Positions 51,187-62,967 of a stretch of 64,000 nt of DNA are shown here, one piece after another. The first letter of the stretch is position 1. Every line of letters starts with the position of its first letter. The DNA comes from Mactromeris polynyma (taxonomy: Eukaryota > Mollusca > Bivalvia > Venerida > Mactridae): assembly GCA_032209605.1 (NCBI GenBank), contig JASFXZ010000005.1:24478905-24542904 (forward strand). Reading direction: 5' to 3'. The notes under the pieces are model-generated. The model worked only from the letters and a program-made list of their open reading frames with translations, was not told the DNA's origin and made no database searches. The position numbers were made by a program, and so were the translations under genes.

Positions 51187-52043
51187 GGAAACAATAACAA
51201 CAAGAAATATCTTGAACAAAAGTGGTCGGCGCAATTTGAAGGTTTAGATTTGTTGAGCATCATAAAAACTGCCGAGATGTTACGAGTTCTGGTCACTCCA
51301 GATCCAAAATGGATTTCAGTAAACGGTATATTCACCACAATCAGTGGATTTCGGTAATGGTGCAGTCACACTATGACGTATTAGAGAAACTTATACCTAG
51401 CGTATGAACACTCATAAAATAATGTCAACACGTCGCCCAAAAAAGCATCGAAAATTCTACAGCATGAATAAATTGGGCGTATGCATAACGTATTGAACGT
51501 ATACATATCGTACGTCTAACCTATAAGTAGCCTATCACTAACTTATATATAACGTATGGCAGCGTATCGCAGCGTATGACCAGCGTATGTCCAGCGTTCT
51601 CCACTTATGCCAAACGTATGAGTAACTTATGATAAACCTATGCGCAGCGCACTCGGTGTGTTACCGACGATCATGTGACGTTCTACGCCCAAAAAATGTG
51701 TGCATGCACAAAAAGTTATTTCGGCCTCTGCGTATAACAACGTATGCCAGTTTATACCAGCGTTCTTTTAGCGTATACAACTTATACCAAACCTACCCGT
51801 AACTTATGTCAACGTACACCAGCGTGAAAATTCTCATACGTCGGCATACGTTACTGCTATAAGTTATAGTGTGACTGCGCCATAAGGTAACGTACTTCTT
51901 ATCGAAAGGTTAACCAATCCGCATCAAGATTACATACATTGTTCGGTTTAAGAGAAATTGCGATGGTGGTAAACGTAATATTTGATTGGTTTACATAACA
52001 CTGATATGCAAATAACAAAGCCATGTTAATACGGCTGTGCCGT
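51187..52043 (-). repeat. dispersed repeat X, copy 1 (interrupted by a MITE)
   Basis: Once the 525-bp insertion at 51358-51882 and its duplicated TAA are ignored, about 330 bp align in reverse orientation with copies at 56824-57147 and 58366-58637. On the minus strand it carries an octamer ATTTGCAT (52006-52013), CCAAT-type motifs (accaatcaaat and ggattggttaacctttcg) and a later gatccattttggatctggag-like block. The open frames at 51153-51357 are inside this repeat. Confidence 0.85.
51358..51882. mobile_element. MITE with TAA target duplication, PIF/Harbinger-like
   Basis: 525 bp bounded by inverted ends TGGTGCAGTCACACTAT (left) and ATAGTGTGACTGCGCCA (right), 16 of 17 positions pairing. TAA flanks both sides (51355-51357 and 51883-51885). 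The X copy at 56824 shows the uninterrupted site (ccttaccg on the plus strand, with the target at 56986-56988), which proves insertion and fixes the borders. A 3-bp TAA/TTA duplication is characteristic of PIF/Harbinger elements; the superfamily is inferred from that alone. The interior is non-coding and full of loosely spaced cgtatg and aacttat motifs. Confidence 0.88.
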
Positions 52044-52963
52044 GAATAAACGTTCAATGAATCATTGAAATGAAATGTTAAACTGAAAATAAAATTCGTA
52101 AATTTCGGTGAAGTCAGATTGTCAGTTCTTATAAAGTCAATCGGTCACAGCCTTATATTGGAATGATAATTGAAAAGTGCGTTGATTCCCATATGCATGC
52201 GTAGTTGGTGAATAATACGTATTTAAATAATACTATTAGGAGTGGGTTTTGTTTCATGACCTGTAAGCAATTAGTCAACAACCCCCTTGTGCATTTTCGT
52301 TAAGTAGGTGTTATAAACATTTATATTTAAAATACAGTAAATAATCTTATTTTGTTGCACATAAATAATTAAATTTTAACTGGCGGCGGTAGATCATTTT
52401 GCAATTACGCAAATTGCAACGATTTTTAAGACAAATAATCACATGCAAATGACGATGTACCAAGAACCGTATCAATTAATTACCACAATGTCGATATGTT
52501 TACAGCACTGTGACAAAATTTCCATGAATTATTGAAGAAAAATTCTGACAAACGAAGTGGAATATTTACACTGAATATTTTATTTACATAAACGAGACTG
52601 AACAAACATTTTGGACGAATATAAACGAGCAATAGATTTAACTAGATGTAGCCATAGTGTTTACTTTATAAAGGGCGATCGGTTGATTAATTAAAACATC
52701 CGATGACTATTTCCTATCCAAATTATCAAGTAACAATAAAGTTATGACAAATAACGCAGGCCTCACTACTTTACATATTTGGTGAGGGGTCCAATTGTGT
52801 ACTACTGTCTTCATAATACCTCAAAATGTTAAGTCAATTAAAATGATGCAGACATCTCAAACTACTAAATATATTTACCTTTATATCCATTGATAAAGTA
52901 GTTACTCAAACATTACGATGTAGAAACTATAATGCATACCTGCGTCGGACACCGTCTGATAGT
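52044..52963. other. intergenic, no gene seen
   Basis: AT-rich, no recognised feature. Confidence 0.5.
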
Positions 52964-53118
52964 TATGTTTGTTGGCACCACCCGGGATATATCATTTCTA
53001 TTTGAGAAAGCCATTCAGCTGGCTTACAGAAGGTCGGTGATTTTACCCATTGGGCGCATGAAGTCTGCTTCATCCACCTTATTAACTGAAATAGTCGTAA
53101 ACTGACCGTGACCGTTTA
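52964..53118 (+). repeat. dispersed repeat R, copy 2
   Basis: Shares with copy 1 (45405) the order ccacccgggatat, cagctggcttacagaaggtc and ggtgattttaccca, then a decayed end. Non-coding. Confidence 0.55.
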
Positions 53119-54856
53119 TGTGACAGACAGCCCCATCACACAAATGATAGGGTAAACACAATAGAGTTAACAATATATATACTATTAACATCAATATTAA
53201 GATAGCAGCAGGTAATCAATAACATATGTAATATTAAGATCTCGACCACGATTCAGTTGAAATCGTCGGGGATTTACTATAATTGTCATACGTTGTAAAC
53301 ATGAGGGGAATGTAGATCACACTGGATTGCTTATGCCTTATGTTAAATGTAAAAGTTGGAAACAAATACCAAAACCCGATCGCCTAGAACTTGCATAACT
53401 TTCCAAAGCTTATTGCTGACATCGGCGAAATCTTGTTTTTTATGAAAAGTGGTATCGCTCTCTGTATTTTACCACAAATAACGACACACGTATAGCTTTA
53501 TATTGACAAAAGGTTGTCTGTATACAAATTTTAGAAACATTTGTACACGTAAGGATGTAAGGATTAACTCGATTTTTGCCGGATATGGTTCCAATTTGCT
53601 CCAATTAGCAGGGGTGATTCCTTTTTTATCGTAACTACAACCAACAACCAGGGAAAACTTAAGTAGTTTAAAGACATAAAATGAAATATTAACATATGAA
53701 ACGTTATTGCCCTTCCACAACAATATTATCAAAAATGTTTCACAGCACCAACTCATGAATGCTCCGAAACATTATAGCTGTCTAGCAAAAATATACACAG
53801 AGGAATCTACAAATCATAACCAGTAAATTTCCTCACACCTACCTGATCAGTTCAGTAAGTTCATTCCAGCACAAACGGTCCATGTTCTGATTCAGACGAT
53901 CTACACGGAGGAACTTTTAACATAAAGATATTTATCCTAAATCGAAGAGATCTGTCTTACATCTATTTAAATGAATTATATTCCGCATACTAGAAAGTGA
54001 TCCGAGTCAGTTAGATGGAACGGACTCACCGAATTCGTGTTTACATAATGAATGACTTCAGCGACATGCGTGTACTACGAGCAAGCATTACAAGTATGTA
54101 ATATGTCAATTTCCGTTTGCAATGTGTGTTTTATGAGTTCCCTTAATTATCATCTAAAGTGGTTTATCCTTTTTATGCAATCAATAAAATTGTGTAAACA
54201 TTTTAGTTTAGAAGAAAATTAAGAGAAAAATATTTTCATTTCGCTGATTTTGACAATCATAATCATTGCCAGAAATATTTAAGATTTTTACTTGATAGTC
54301 TCCCTTGATTATCCCCTGATTCTCCAAGGTGCGAGACTAATTGAATTGTCTCCCTTAGACATCGATCGCGGGGAATGCGTCACGGATAAAAAAATCAATA
54401 CAGGGTCGATATTCGTTCGCGCCTTGATTAGCCACCCCGCTGTGTTTAATCAGCATAATGAAATGCCCCGGGCTGTACTAATTTATCAGAATGCATTATA
54501 CATTTATGACACTAATATTGTAGCCTCTTTCGAAACAAATAATTTAAAATTGAATTATGCACCATAAGGTTTTGTCTTGTTTTTTGCAGATGGTAGCTAC
54601 TTAGCTTTCTAGCATCGCAAAGCTACATTTGTCTTTTTTCAACACAAATTATAATGACACTGAAAAAATACAACTACTTATTTTGTATGTTACATTTAAA
54701 AACATGATCTCTTATTTTGACGATGGAATGCAATTATTTATACCGTCATCATATGTGCATTGGTGATAATATCTAATTGAACTAATTCTGATGTATTATG
54801 TACAAGTGTGTACGCCGGACAATATGTATAACATTCACGCCTGTAGTTTGAATAAA
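53119..54856. other. intergenic; a relatively GC-rich patch at 54315-54490
   Basis: No supported gene. The open frame at 54292-54567 covers a patch (including atcgatcgcggggaatgcgt and cgccttgattagccacc) that is GC-richer than its flanks and contains TTTAATCAGCATAATGAAAT. It could be a conserved non-coding element or chance. No splice context or domain supports a gene. Confidence 0.4.
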
Positions 54857-54903
54857 GTATAAGCAAAGACCTAAATAAATGGTATTTAGGTCTTTGGTAT
54901 AAG
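54857..54903. repeat. perfect hairpin flanked by 7-bp direct repeats
   Basis: Arms CAAAGACCTAAATA (54864-54877) and TATTTAGGTCTTTG (54883-54896) pair perfectly around a 5-base loop. GTATAAG occurs immediately outside both arms (54857-54863 and 54897-54903). The layout mimics two transposon ends joined together inside a target-site duplication. Confidence 0.7.
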
Positions 54904-55495
54904 TGACAAGTTTTATCATTTTTGCAAAAAAACATCAAGCGACGTTGTCTTGCTATTGAAGTGAAATTATGCATACGAAAAGTATTTAGTGTATAGTATT
55001 CATTGAATGATCTCTCTTTCGTCTCTTTTCTCGAAAAACGCTATAAAACGAATATCAAACCTAGTGGTTTTAAATTTACATTACATACGTTATGTCTAAA
55101 TAACTGTAACATCTGTATTACAATATTAATATCATATTTTCACTTTTAAATATCAAGTTAAACAATATCATTATAAAAAAATGTATTTATTGTAATCGTG
55201 TTTTAAATTTTACACCTTTTAAAAAGTCAATTTATAATTAACCACTCCAATATTTTATTTCAAGGCTATTCTATAAAATGTCACATTTCCCCCAAAATAT
55301 TTCCCTATAAAGAGCACTAATTGTTAATTAACAGCTTGTATAATCGCTGCATCCGGCTTGATCACTTCAGTTAGATGTCATGCTGTACACGCACTGTTGG
55401 ATACCGATCACGCGTACACCGTAATATATTGTGTATTCAAAATTATTGGAAAAAAAATGTATTTTCAGTTTTTTCAAATACATTGCTAATTTAAA

Positions 55496-55860
55496 TCAAA
55501 CAGGGAAGCATGAAGATCACATTTAATTCGCATTTTAAAAACACCATTAAAATATTTATATTTTGGAGTTTATGCACATATGTGAATAAATATTGTACTT
55601 TAAATATAAATACTTTAAATATGTATCTAAAAATGGGATATTTTATGAAATTACAGTTTTTCGTGTGCTTTTCAGTTAAAGATATAAGGATCAATAAGGA
55701 TCAATAATAACAATTTTAAATCAAACAGGGAAGCATGAAGATAATAATCAATCATAAAATAATTTATATCATTTTAAAAAGGAAACATTGAAGTTTGTGC
55801 TCATATGTGAATAAATTATGTGAATTAAATAACAAAAACATTATGATAATTTAAAAAACT
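55496..55860. repeat. two-copy tandem duplication, period 225 bp
   Basis: tcaaacagggaagcatgaag occurs at 55496 and 55721, followed in both copies by related sequence including tcatatgtgaataaat or tgcacatatgtgaataaat. The second copy is shorter. The open frames at 55491-55707 on both strands lie within it and are not genes. Confidence 0.75.
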
Positions 55861-56823
55861 GTTTACTCTATATTTCAATAGCCAGAAATTGAGCGAACTG
55901 ACAAATCGATACCGCCGATAGCGTATTTTCAAGGGAGACAATTTCATCAATAAGCCAGCGATTTGCTTGGGATTTCTGGCAATGTATCTCTAAATATGAC
56001 CTGTCTCCGAGGAAACATTGCTGTATCTCAAGAACACTAAGCATAAACAGTAGATTTTTACACTTTTTGACAAGAAAACACGGATGGAAATCATTTTGGA
56101 CGTAATGACACTGATGTCCTTACTCGTTCTTAATAAAATTTAAAAATGAGACAATCCTCTTCGACTTGTCATTATTTATTTTTAATTCTCCACTTTCGAT
56201 ATTTGATATCTAAATAAGCCTACTTTCGGGACAGAAACACGTCCACGTCAAACTAACTGAGAGCATCTTTGTATAATGAATGACACTTTTGGATGTTTGA
56301 ACCTACTGGGTAGCCGTCAGAGAAAAGAAACATATGTTTTCCCGCTTCAATACAGTGAACGCATGAACAAACTAATGATCGACTTAATTTTAAGCAGACT
56401 CTATCATGTGATTTCTCCTGGTAAAGAGTAGATCGCAAACAGTCTGTTAAAAGTCAAGTCAAACAGTGGTCCAATTAAAGGTCCATTAAAATTCAATCTT
56501 CCGATCATACAAACATTATGTGTTGTATTCACCGACTATTTGTTAAATAAGTTACAAGTTATGAAAATTATTTAGTTTCGATAGTATGTTCTATTTATTC
56601 TCACAGTTGTGTTATGTATTTTTCTAGCATTGTAATATCAGAATTGAAATTGTTTCATGTATGTGAACTACAGAGGCTAAATATAACATTTTGAAAAATA
56701 TGCGCATCCAATCCTCAATGTGCCGAGTTTAACACTTTTGTTTACAGCAAAACCAGACCCTTTGTTGAAGGTATAACAGTAACGTGTAAATAAAACGGAA
56801 CACAGTATTCAAAAGATTGAATG
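55861..56823. other. intergenic, no gene seen
   Basis: No supported coding sequence or repeat. Confidence 0.45.
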
Positions 56824-57147
56824 TTTTTCGGCGCAGCCGTACTAACATGGTTTTGCTATTTGCATATCAGTGTTGTGTAAACCAGTCAAATCTTACGTAA
56901 ACCACCAAGGTAATGTCTCTTCAAACGAACAGCGTTTGTAACTTTTACGCGGATTGGTTAACCTTTCGATAAAGGGTACGTTACCTTACCGAAATCCACT
57001 GAACTGCGGTGAATTTACCGCAATCCATTTTGGATCTAGAGTGACCAGCAATCGTAACATCTCGACAATTGTTTATGTTGCGCAACGAATCTTAGCCTTC
57101 AAACAACGCCGACCATCTTTTTTTCTTTATATTTCTTGTTTCATTCT
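56824..57147 (+). repeat. dispersed repeat X, copy 2 (uninterrupted)
   Basis: Starts tttttcggcgcagccgtact. Octamer ATTTGCAT at 56858-56865, then cggattggttaacctttcg, then ttaccttaccgaaatccac, which is the empty site of the MITE in copy 1. Later comes atccattttggatctagagt, ending near ttatatttcttgtttc. The open frame at 56954-57154 lies inside it. Confidence 0.85.
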
Positions 57148-57154
57148 CGTGTGA

Positions 57155-57480
57155 TAATAGGTCATGCGCTCCCGCGCCAAGCCATTGAGTGTTGAGGACA
57201 CAAATACTGTGTATTCGTATGTATACTGGTCAACAGAGCTGATCAGCCATTTTGTTTGTTTTTGTTTGCATTGGGTTTAGCAATAGTTCATTTTTGTATG
57301 TTGACGTTGTCAGTTTTCCTGGAAGTACTTGTCATCATGTACCCGTCCTCAAGCCGCTGTCAATTTCTCCATACTTATCAGAGGTGGATGACAAATGTTT
57401 GTTATGGAAGGACATGACCTGTCCCGTCCGGACATTTCAAGTGACAGATTAATGCTCTACCGACTGAACTAACCGGGCGG
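57155..57480 (-). mobile_element. tRNA-headed SINE
   Basis: The minus strand has an A box (GGTTAGTTCAGTCGGTAGAG) near 57470 downward, while the B box has decayed. The body (gtcatgtccttccataacaa, then catccacctctgataagta) shares the 'gtcatgtccttc' block with the SINE at 46330-46503. The 3' limit is approximate. Confidence 0.6.
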
Positions 57481-58365
57481 GCTTTCGCCGTTTTAAATTT
57501 GAGATTTTCATAGTGACAAAGTGATCTCGAAAAGATGAACGTGATTTTGACGGTTAATGTCATTTTTTGCGATTACTCAATTCATTTGAAACATAAGTAG
57601 TATAGCTTACTGCAATGAAATAAACAGAAAATGTTATCAAAGCTTTTGAAACTAAGTGAGATAATGTTAGCGGGTAAGCACTTTTGACCAGTATATAATT
57701 GATAAATACGTATTACCGACACAGTGTGATAAACCAATATAAAGCATGTAAAGTGATCACTACCTCTTGATATTCTTTATTGTTTATGATAAGTTATTGA
57801 TGCAAAAGAACTGTGGTATTACTTGTTGCTATGAACGTTGATTATACAATACACAGAAGCAATCCTAAAGTGACCTTAATAACTTTGTATTAATTGAATA
57901 TCTGTCACGATCTGTTTCCAATTTAAAATATATTACAGATGTCCAATATTGAGTCTTTTATACCGTTATCTTAAATATTGCTCTAGATGAGTTAACACGT
58001 GATCGGAAACACATATTACTGGATCGATGCAGAAGCTCTTATTCATCTTGATTATTTTCAGAAAGTTTCGTAACTGAATAAATGAATTGCTCCATCAAGT
58101 GATTCAAAGCAGTTTTGACTAAAACTGGTAGTCAAGAATAATTTCTTAAAATACAATATATTGAGATGGTTGTGCAAGTGATCAGAATTGTCATTATGTC
58201 TTACTTAAAAAACTTTCAAGAAATTTAATTCATAGCGAGCGTTATTGTATTTAAGCAGATATATCCCTCGTTTTAATAGTTAATTATATATTGAAAGTGT
58301 ATTGATTTAATTCGCACGGACAACGGGAGTGATTAAATCGATACTTCAGTTCCCTTACTCAGACA
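57481..58365. other. intergenic, no gene seen
   Basis: AT-rich, no recognised feature. Confidence 0.5.
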
Positions 58366-58637
58366 ATTTTTCGGCGCAGCCGTACTGACTTGGTTTTGCT
58401 ATTTGCATATCAGTGTTGTGTAAACCAATCAAATCTTACGTTAGCCACTAAACCAGCTCCTCTTCAACCAACCAACATTTGTAACATTGACGCGGATTGG
58501 TTAACCTTTCGACGAACGGCTCGTTATCCGCTGAATTTCGGTGAATTGACCGAGATCCATGTTGGATCTGGAGTGTCCAGCAATCGTTGCACATCTTTGT
58601 TCAAGGTATTTCTTGTTTATATTAATATTGTTTCCCA
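58366..58637 (+). repeat. dispersed repeat X, copy 3
   Basis: Same start as copy 2 (tttttcggcgcagccgtact). Octamer ATTTGCAT at 58401-58408, ggattggttaacctttcg, then a short internal deletion across the MITE target region, then tgttggatctggagtgtcca and a tatttcttgtttat end. Confidence 0.85.
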
Positions 58638-59737
58638 ATCGTTCTTAGAGTGATGATTGACACTTACCGAGAAGTATTCATTTGAAGAACTCTATTTAAG
58701 AACTATTTAATATGTTCCTATATTTTCTCAGTGAATAAAATATGGGCGGGATTTTGGATGAGGAATCATACTATCACGAACGCGTAGCAATGCAGTACAA
58801 TTTACAAAATAATAAAAGCAAACATTCTGTGAGTGCAAGTAAATGCTCTTTATACATACAACAGCAAGGTCAAACGAAAATATTACATTGTAAATATAGT
58901 GTCAACATTTTAAAAGGTACATCCTTATACGTAAGACCTGAATAACTGAACATATTTATACACACAAGGACTGCGCCAGTAATATTCATTAATATATCGC
59001 TAACACTTGAATTAAACAAACCTTTCGATAGTTGGACAATTTTGGCACGTACTTGCCAATTAAGCAACCGAAATGACAGCAATTTAATATTCTGAGCCAT
59101 TCTACACCACATTAGAGCAAGAAACATATTACAAATATACCTTTCTTTGGTTATGTGCTCAATTTGGTAACAGCAGTGACATTATGGAAACACCGCCGGG
59201 AACACAATGACCTACACGACGATGGAATAGACATAAAACAAGACTTTAGCTAATTAAACGAATATGTCGCTGTGTATTATTGCATTATCATGTGACTGTA
59301 CTGATTGCGTACCTTTGTTTGGTGAGTTTGCCATCGGCAGGTAGCGATTACATGAAAATACAACTTTACAGTAAACATGAATATAGAAGTCGTAGGCTCT
59401 ATTACGTACAAAGCGCTCAACCATCCTATTAGAGTCACCAGAAACTGCGATGCATTTTACATTGTTACATAATTATAACTACATGTACATCTCTGGCTAA
59501 GATGATATTTATTTTTTTAAAGGCAAATATTTCAATTTTTATTTTTGAAAGTTTCAAAGTGAAAATCAGCACTGATGTCCCTATCTAGATACCAGCGCTT
59601 CGTATACTTTAATAGAGAGTGAACACCAGCTGTCTCGATTGGTTCTATTCGTTTAAGTTGGCTGCAGACAAACATGAAAGTTCTGATTTAGAACCAGAAT
59701 TACGTTAAGATAATTAAACAAAATATAAGTATCAATC
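58638..59737. other. intergenic, no gene seen
   Basis: Overlapping open frames at 58742-59127 on opposite strands lack supporting features. Confidence 0.45.
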
Positions 59738-59850
59738 ATTTATCGGCTCAGTGATAGAACGGACAATTCGGGTGCGGAAGGTCAAGGGTCCAAGTCCTGG
59801 CTGCTTCTTACCAAATTCGTATAAAGGTAATAGTGGTTCACAGGGCTAAC
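59738..59850 (+). mobile_element. tRNA-like SINE head
   Basis: A-box-like cggctcagtgatagaacgg and B-box-like GGGTCCAAGTCCTGG in tRNA spacing. Body uncertain. Confidence 0.45.
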
Positions 59851-60239
59851 ATAATAACATAATAATGTTGCTTGATGAAACTGTATTGATAAATTCGTTT
59901 GACTGTTGTTATACTGTTTTAAATGAAACAAAGAAAGGTATTTACACAATTCACTGTAAATCAAACTTGGTCTTAGGGCACAAGAAGGAGTCACTGTACC
60001 TTAATTATTTTACAGGTGAGCAAAATAACAGGTTAACATACCCGCCACATTTGTCACTGCACCCCCATTTTACAGTAGTAAGATATGGGTAACTGTTCAT
60101 ATCGTTGGGGTAGAACTGTTTACGTACAATACATTTCACTGACTGCATTTCCAGTGTCATCAGTCAGAAAAAATCTTCATCTGATTATGTAATCCTGTGA
60201 ACAAGAAGTGTATGGAATTTCTGTGGTTTGACCTTCTGA

Positions 60240-60755
60240 GGGATCAGGTTGTACCTTTTTGCTCTTCACTGCTTCATCAACAGATACCTCTGCTATTGCC
60301 TTCCCATCAACCACTTAACAAAGTCTGGCTTGTCTTTGAAGCTTTTACACTTCTCCGAATCTGACCATATTTAGCCTCAAGAAATGATTCTGCTGATACT
60401 GATGGTTCAGGTGACATTGTATCAGATTCACAAGACTGTTGAAGGAGCAACAGAAGCAGGAGTGATATCACTGGGGTCAAAAGGATACACGCCAAGTTCT
60501 TGAATGCAGCTCGATGTTAGAGGCAGTCAATATAGATGTGTACACTCTACAAACAATACTGCATACATCATTTCTGGCGATCAACTTTCCACCTGGCTCC
60601 TTCCGAGTGTTTGTGGCATGAAGAATTCCAAGCAAACGCAATATGGCCTTAACAACTTACGTCCATGTATTGCAATATGTGACTGCACTGTGTGTAATCT
60701 CAAACAGTACAATATGTTGCTGTATAGCCCATTCAATCAAAGGGATTGACTTCTA
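60240..60755 (-). pseudogene. decayed protein-coding sequence, unidentified
   Basis: The minus strand shows consecutive coding-like segments in shifting frames: IPLIEWAIQQHIVLFE, then after a stop LRLLGILHATNTRKEPGGK and SILTASNIEL. Next come QELGVYPFDPSDITPASVAP, then SDTMSPEPSVSAESFLEAKY with GQIRRSVKASKTSQTLL, and finally VDGKAIAEVSVDEAVKSKK. Several frameshifts and stops break it, and no clear introns are seen between pieces, so a processed pseudogene or dead transposon gene fits. I cannot name the family. The plus-strand open frame at 60504-60749 is its shadow. Confidence 0.45.
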
Positions 60756-62660
60756 TATCTACCAAATAAAATTTAAACATAGGATTCAACTATTTCAAGG
60801 GCGTTAGAAGAATAACTCAAATTGCTCATATTAATTTTATCTTGTGAATAGTTCGGAATTTGCATTTCTAATGGCATTAAGTTAATTTTGTGTACAATAT
60901 ATCTATTGATCATGTTCACCATCTCCGCTACCCAACCTTACAACCGTTTACAAGTAAATAAAATCTTTGTATGGATATAAAATGGAATCGATAGACAATT
61001 GCTGATCAAACTGACAAAGAATTATTCTGACTACGCATACACATGATGATAACAAGGCATCAGTCACATCCAGGCGCCCATTGCGTGTAATCTTTCAGTG
61101 TATGTTCACAGGTTTGACACAATTGCGTTAAATCATTTACTGAATCACTTTTCGATTTCTCTTTCGTATCCTAAATAACATGTACTGTATGGTCCATTAG
61201 ACTGCCTCATTGGTGTGTCTCTGGAATTAAATTTATAAAGCAACTTAATTACTTTGAGTACATAACCAGTCCGATGTTTATACCATAAATACACAAGTCA
61301 TTTTTAATATCGACTAGTCCTTTGTTGATTTCCCACTATAATGCACCGCTTGACTACAGACAATATTTCTTACCACAAAACAACATTAGTTCTATTGAAT
61401 TCAGTGTTTGATCTCATTCTGAGCATCGTCTTTCACTGACGGATATCAATCTCTCATCTGAGTAGAACGGCTCAATTGTTGGATGAAGAGGCATCAATTG
61501 AACAAATCCGATTAAGAATCGTTACCGACAGACAATTGGGTGCTATCACTTGCCAGTTACAATGACATACATATCAATATTAGAAAAATACTCTTGTGAT
61601 GCAAGTTATCAACCGAACAGGATGTTATGGAATATTGACTTAATCTCTCCAGATTAAATCCCTCTGATTAGAAGAAAGTGCTTTTATTTTAAGACTTAAT
61701 GATCTAGTTTCATATATAACTAGGTGGATTTTTTAGGCATCGTTGTTGAGATTTTGTTTGGTAACCAGCTCGACTGCCACTCTGAAGGTCTCGTGCTATT
61801 ACCTCGACTCACCTATGGTTTCAGATATAATATATATTCGAATACATTAATCTTGCCAGTCGTCATTTCAGTATCAATATGAAAGAAATGTTTAGTTATG
61901 AAATTACATTTGTGGAAACTGATGATGTTTGATGAGGCAACGTTGAACTTTCTCTAAAAATGAATGAAAAAGACGAGCAGGAAATGCAAATACAAAGGAC
62001 ACAGTCACCCCCATAAGTACAAGGGAACTTTAAAATATACATACATGTAAACAATAATAAAATCAAGAAGGACATATGACAAACATTAATTATTGATGCA
62101 GTCAATGGCAGAAACGCCACTGGCAAGGGTGGGTTTAAATCTTGTTGCAGGTGGACCCAACCTCACACTCATTATAACGTCGCTCAAATGAAACAAAACA
62201 CCAATAGTACCCTACACGTTTTAATACTTGTATTTCAACTCTAATAGCAAGTCAATAAGATTTTACATAATATCGTTGGAATAACTCTCCTATTTATCGA
62301 ACATGTTTTAGGACACACTGTTTTCTTCGGTTGTTGTTTTCTAAATTGCGTCATTGAGTTCATGTGGTTATGAAACAGTAACATACGTACATTAACTCGC
62401 TTGTATAATCTTAATTGTATAATTCTTTATCGTCTCTTAGGGTACCTTCTGACGTCATGTTTATCTCCAGTTCGCTATAAACACCCGTGAATTCACAAGT
62501 GACTATACCAACGGCAACGCCCTCACCTCTTGTCATATTGGCGATAGTTTTATTATCTACGGATTATTAGTTGAATTATTGAGACTGCTATTGCTTCTGT
62601 TTGCCCAATATTCTGCGGGGGCTCAAATTTATCCACTCACAGTTCTATGATACTCGATCA
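60756..62660. other. intergenic upstream of the right-edge gene
   Basis: No supported coding sequence. The last 250 bp contain GATA-like ttatct, an Otx-like TAATCC (minus strand, near 62565) and a TGACGT half-site near 62667; these are motif matches only. Confidence 0.4.
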
Positions 62661-62702
62661 ATATTGTGACGTGTGTTTAGTGAACTTTCTTCGTGAACAG
62701 AA

Positions 62703-62740
62703 TATATAAAACATTTGAATCGTTGAATAGATATCATTTT
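62703..62740 (+). promoter_or_regulatory. core promoter: TATA box and initiator
   Basis: TATATAAA at 62703-62710 is followed by TCATTTT at 62734-62740, an initiator match (YYANWYY) with the A at 62736. The TATA box therefore starts 33 bp before the predicted start site, close to standard spacing. The predicted 5' UTR to the ATG at 62892 is about 156 nt if unspliced. The proximity of all three signals supports a real pol II promoter. Confidence 0.55.
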
Positions 62741-62891
62741 GTGAAAGACGAACGGACAAGAACTGTTGAGACTTTTATTACTTTCCTGTGGAATTTCGAG
62801 CTTAATAATCTGGAGATATATTTCTACTTGACTTGAAATAATTTAATTCTATTTCTTTTTGTACATTAGTGTAGTGTATTTTAATTTAAAA

Positions 62892-62967
62892 ATGCAGACG
62901 TCGACTTACGCTTTTCTCGCAGTCTCAGTGTGTGTGTATATTTCATGCACCTTCACAACAGTTTATG
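62892..62967 (+). CDS. first coding exon of a secreted protein (signal peptide)
   Basis: ATG at 62892 in the context ttaaaaATGC opens 25 codons, MQTSTYAFLAVSVCVYISCT then FTTVY. The short N-terminus, the hydrophobic stretch of about 15 residues and the Thr/Tyr-rich end form a typical signal peptide. The exon ends exactly at a consensus donor, G|GTAAGT (62968-62973), leaving one base, so the intron is phase 1. A signal-peptide exon with a phase-1 intron is the usual start of extracellular proteins. A TATA box and initiator lie about 190 and 156 bp upstream. No other gene starts nearby. The protein class cannot be told from this exon alone. Confidence 0.7.

Noticed and set aside
51153..51357. 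Overlapping open frames on both strands
   Set aside because: They fall inside dispersed repeat X; related frames occur in other X copies but with no conserved protein.
54292..54567. 91-codon frame over a GC-richer patch
   Set aside because: No recognisable domain or splice context; kept only as a possible conserved non-coding patch.
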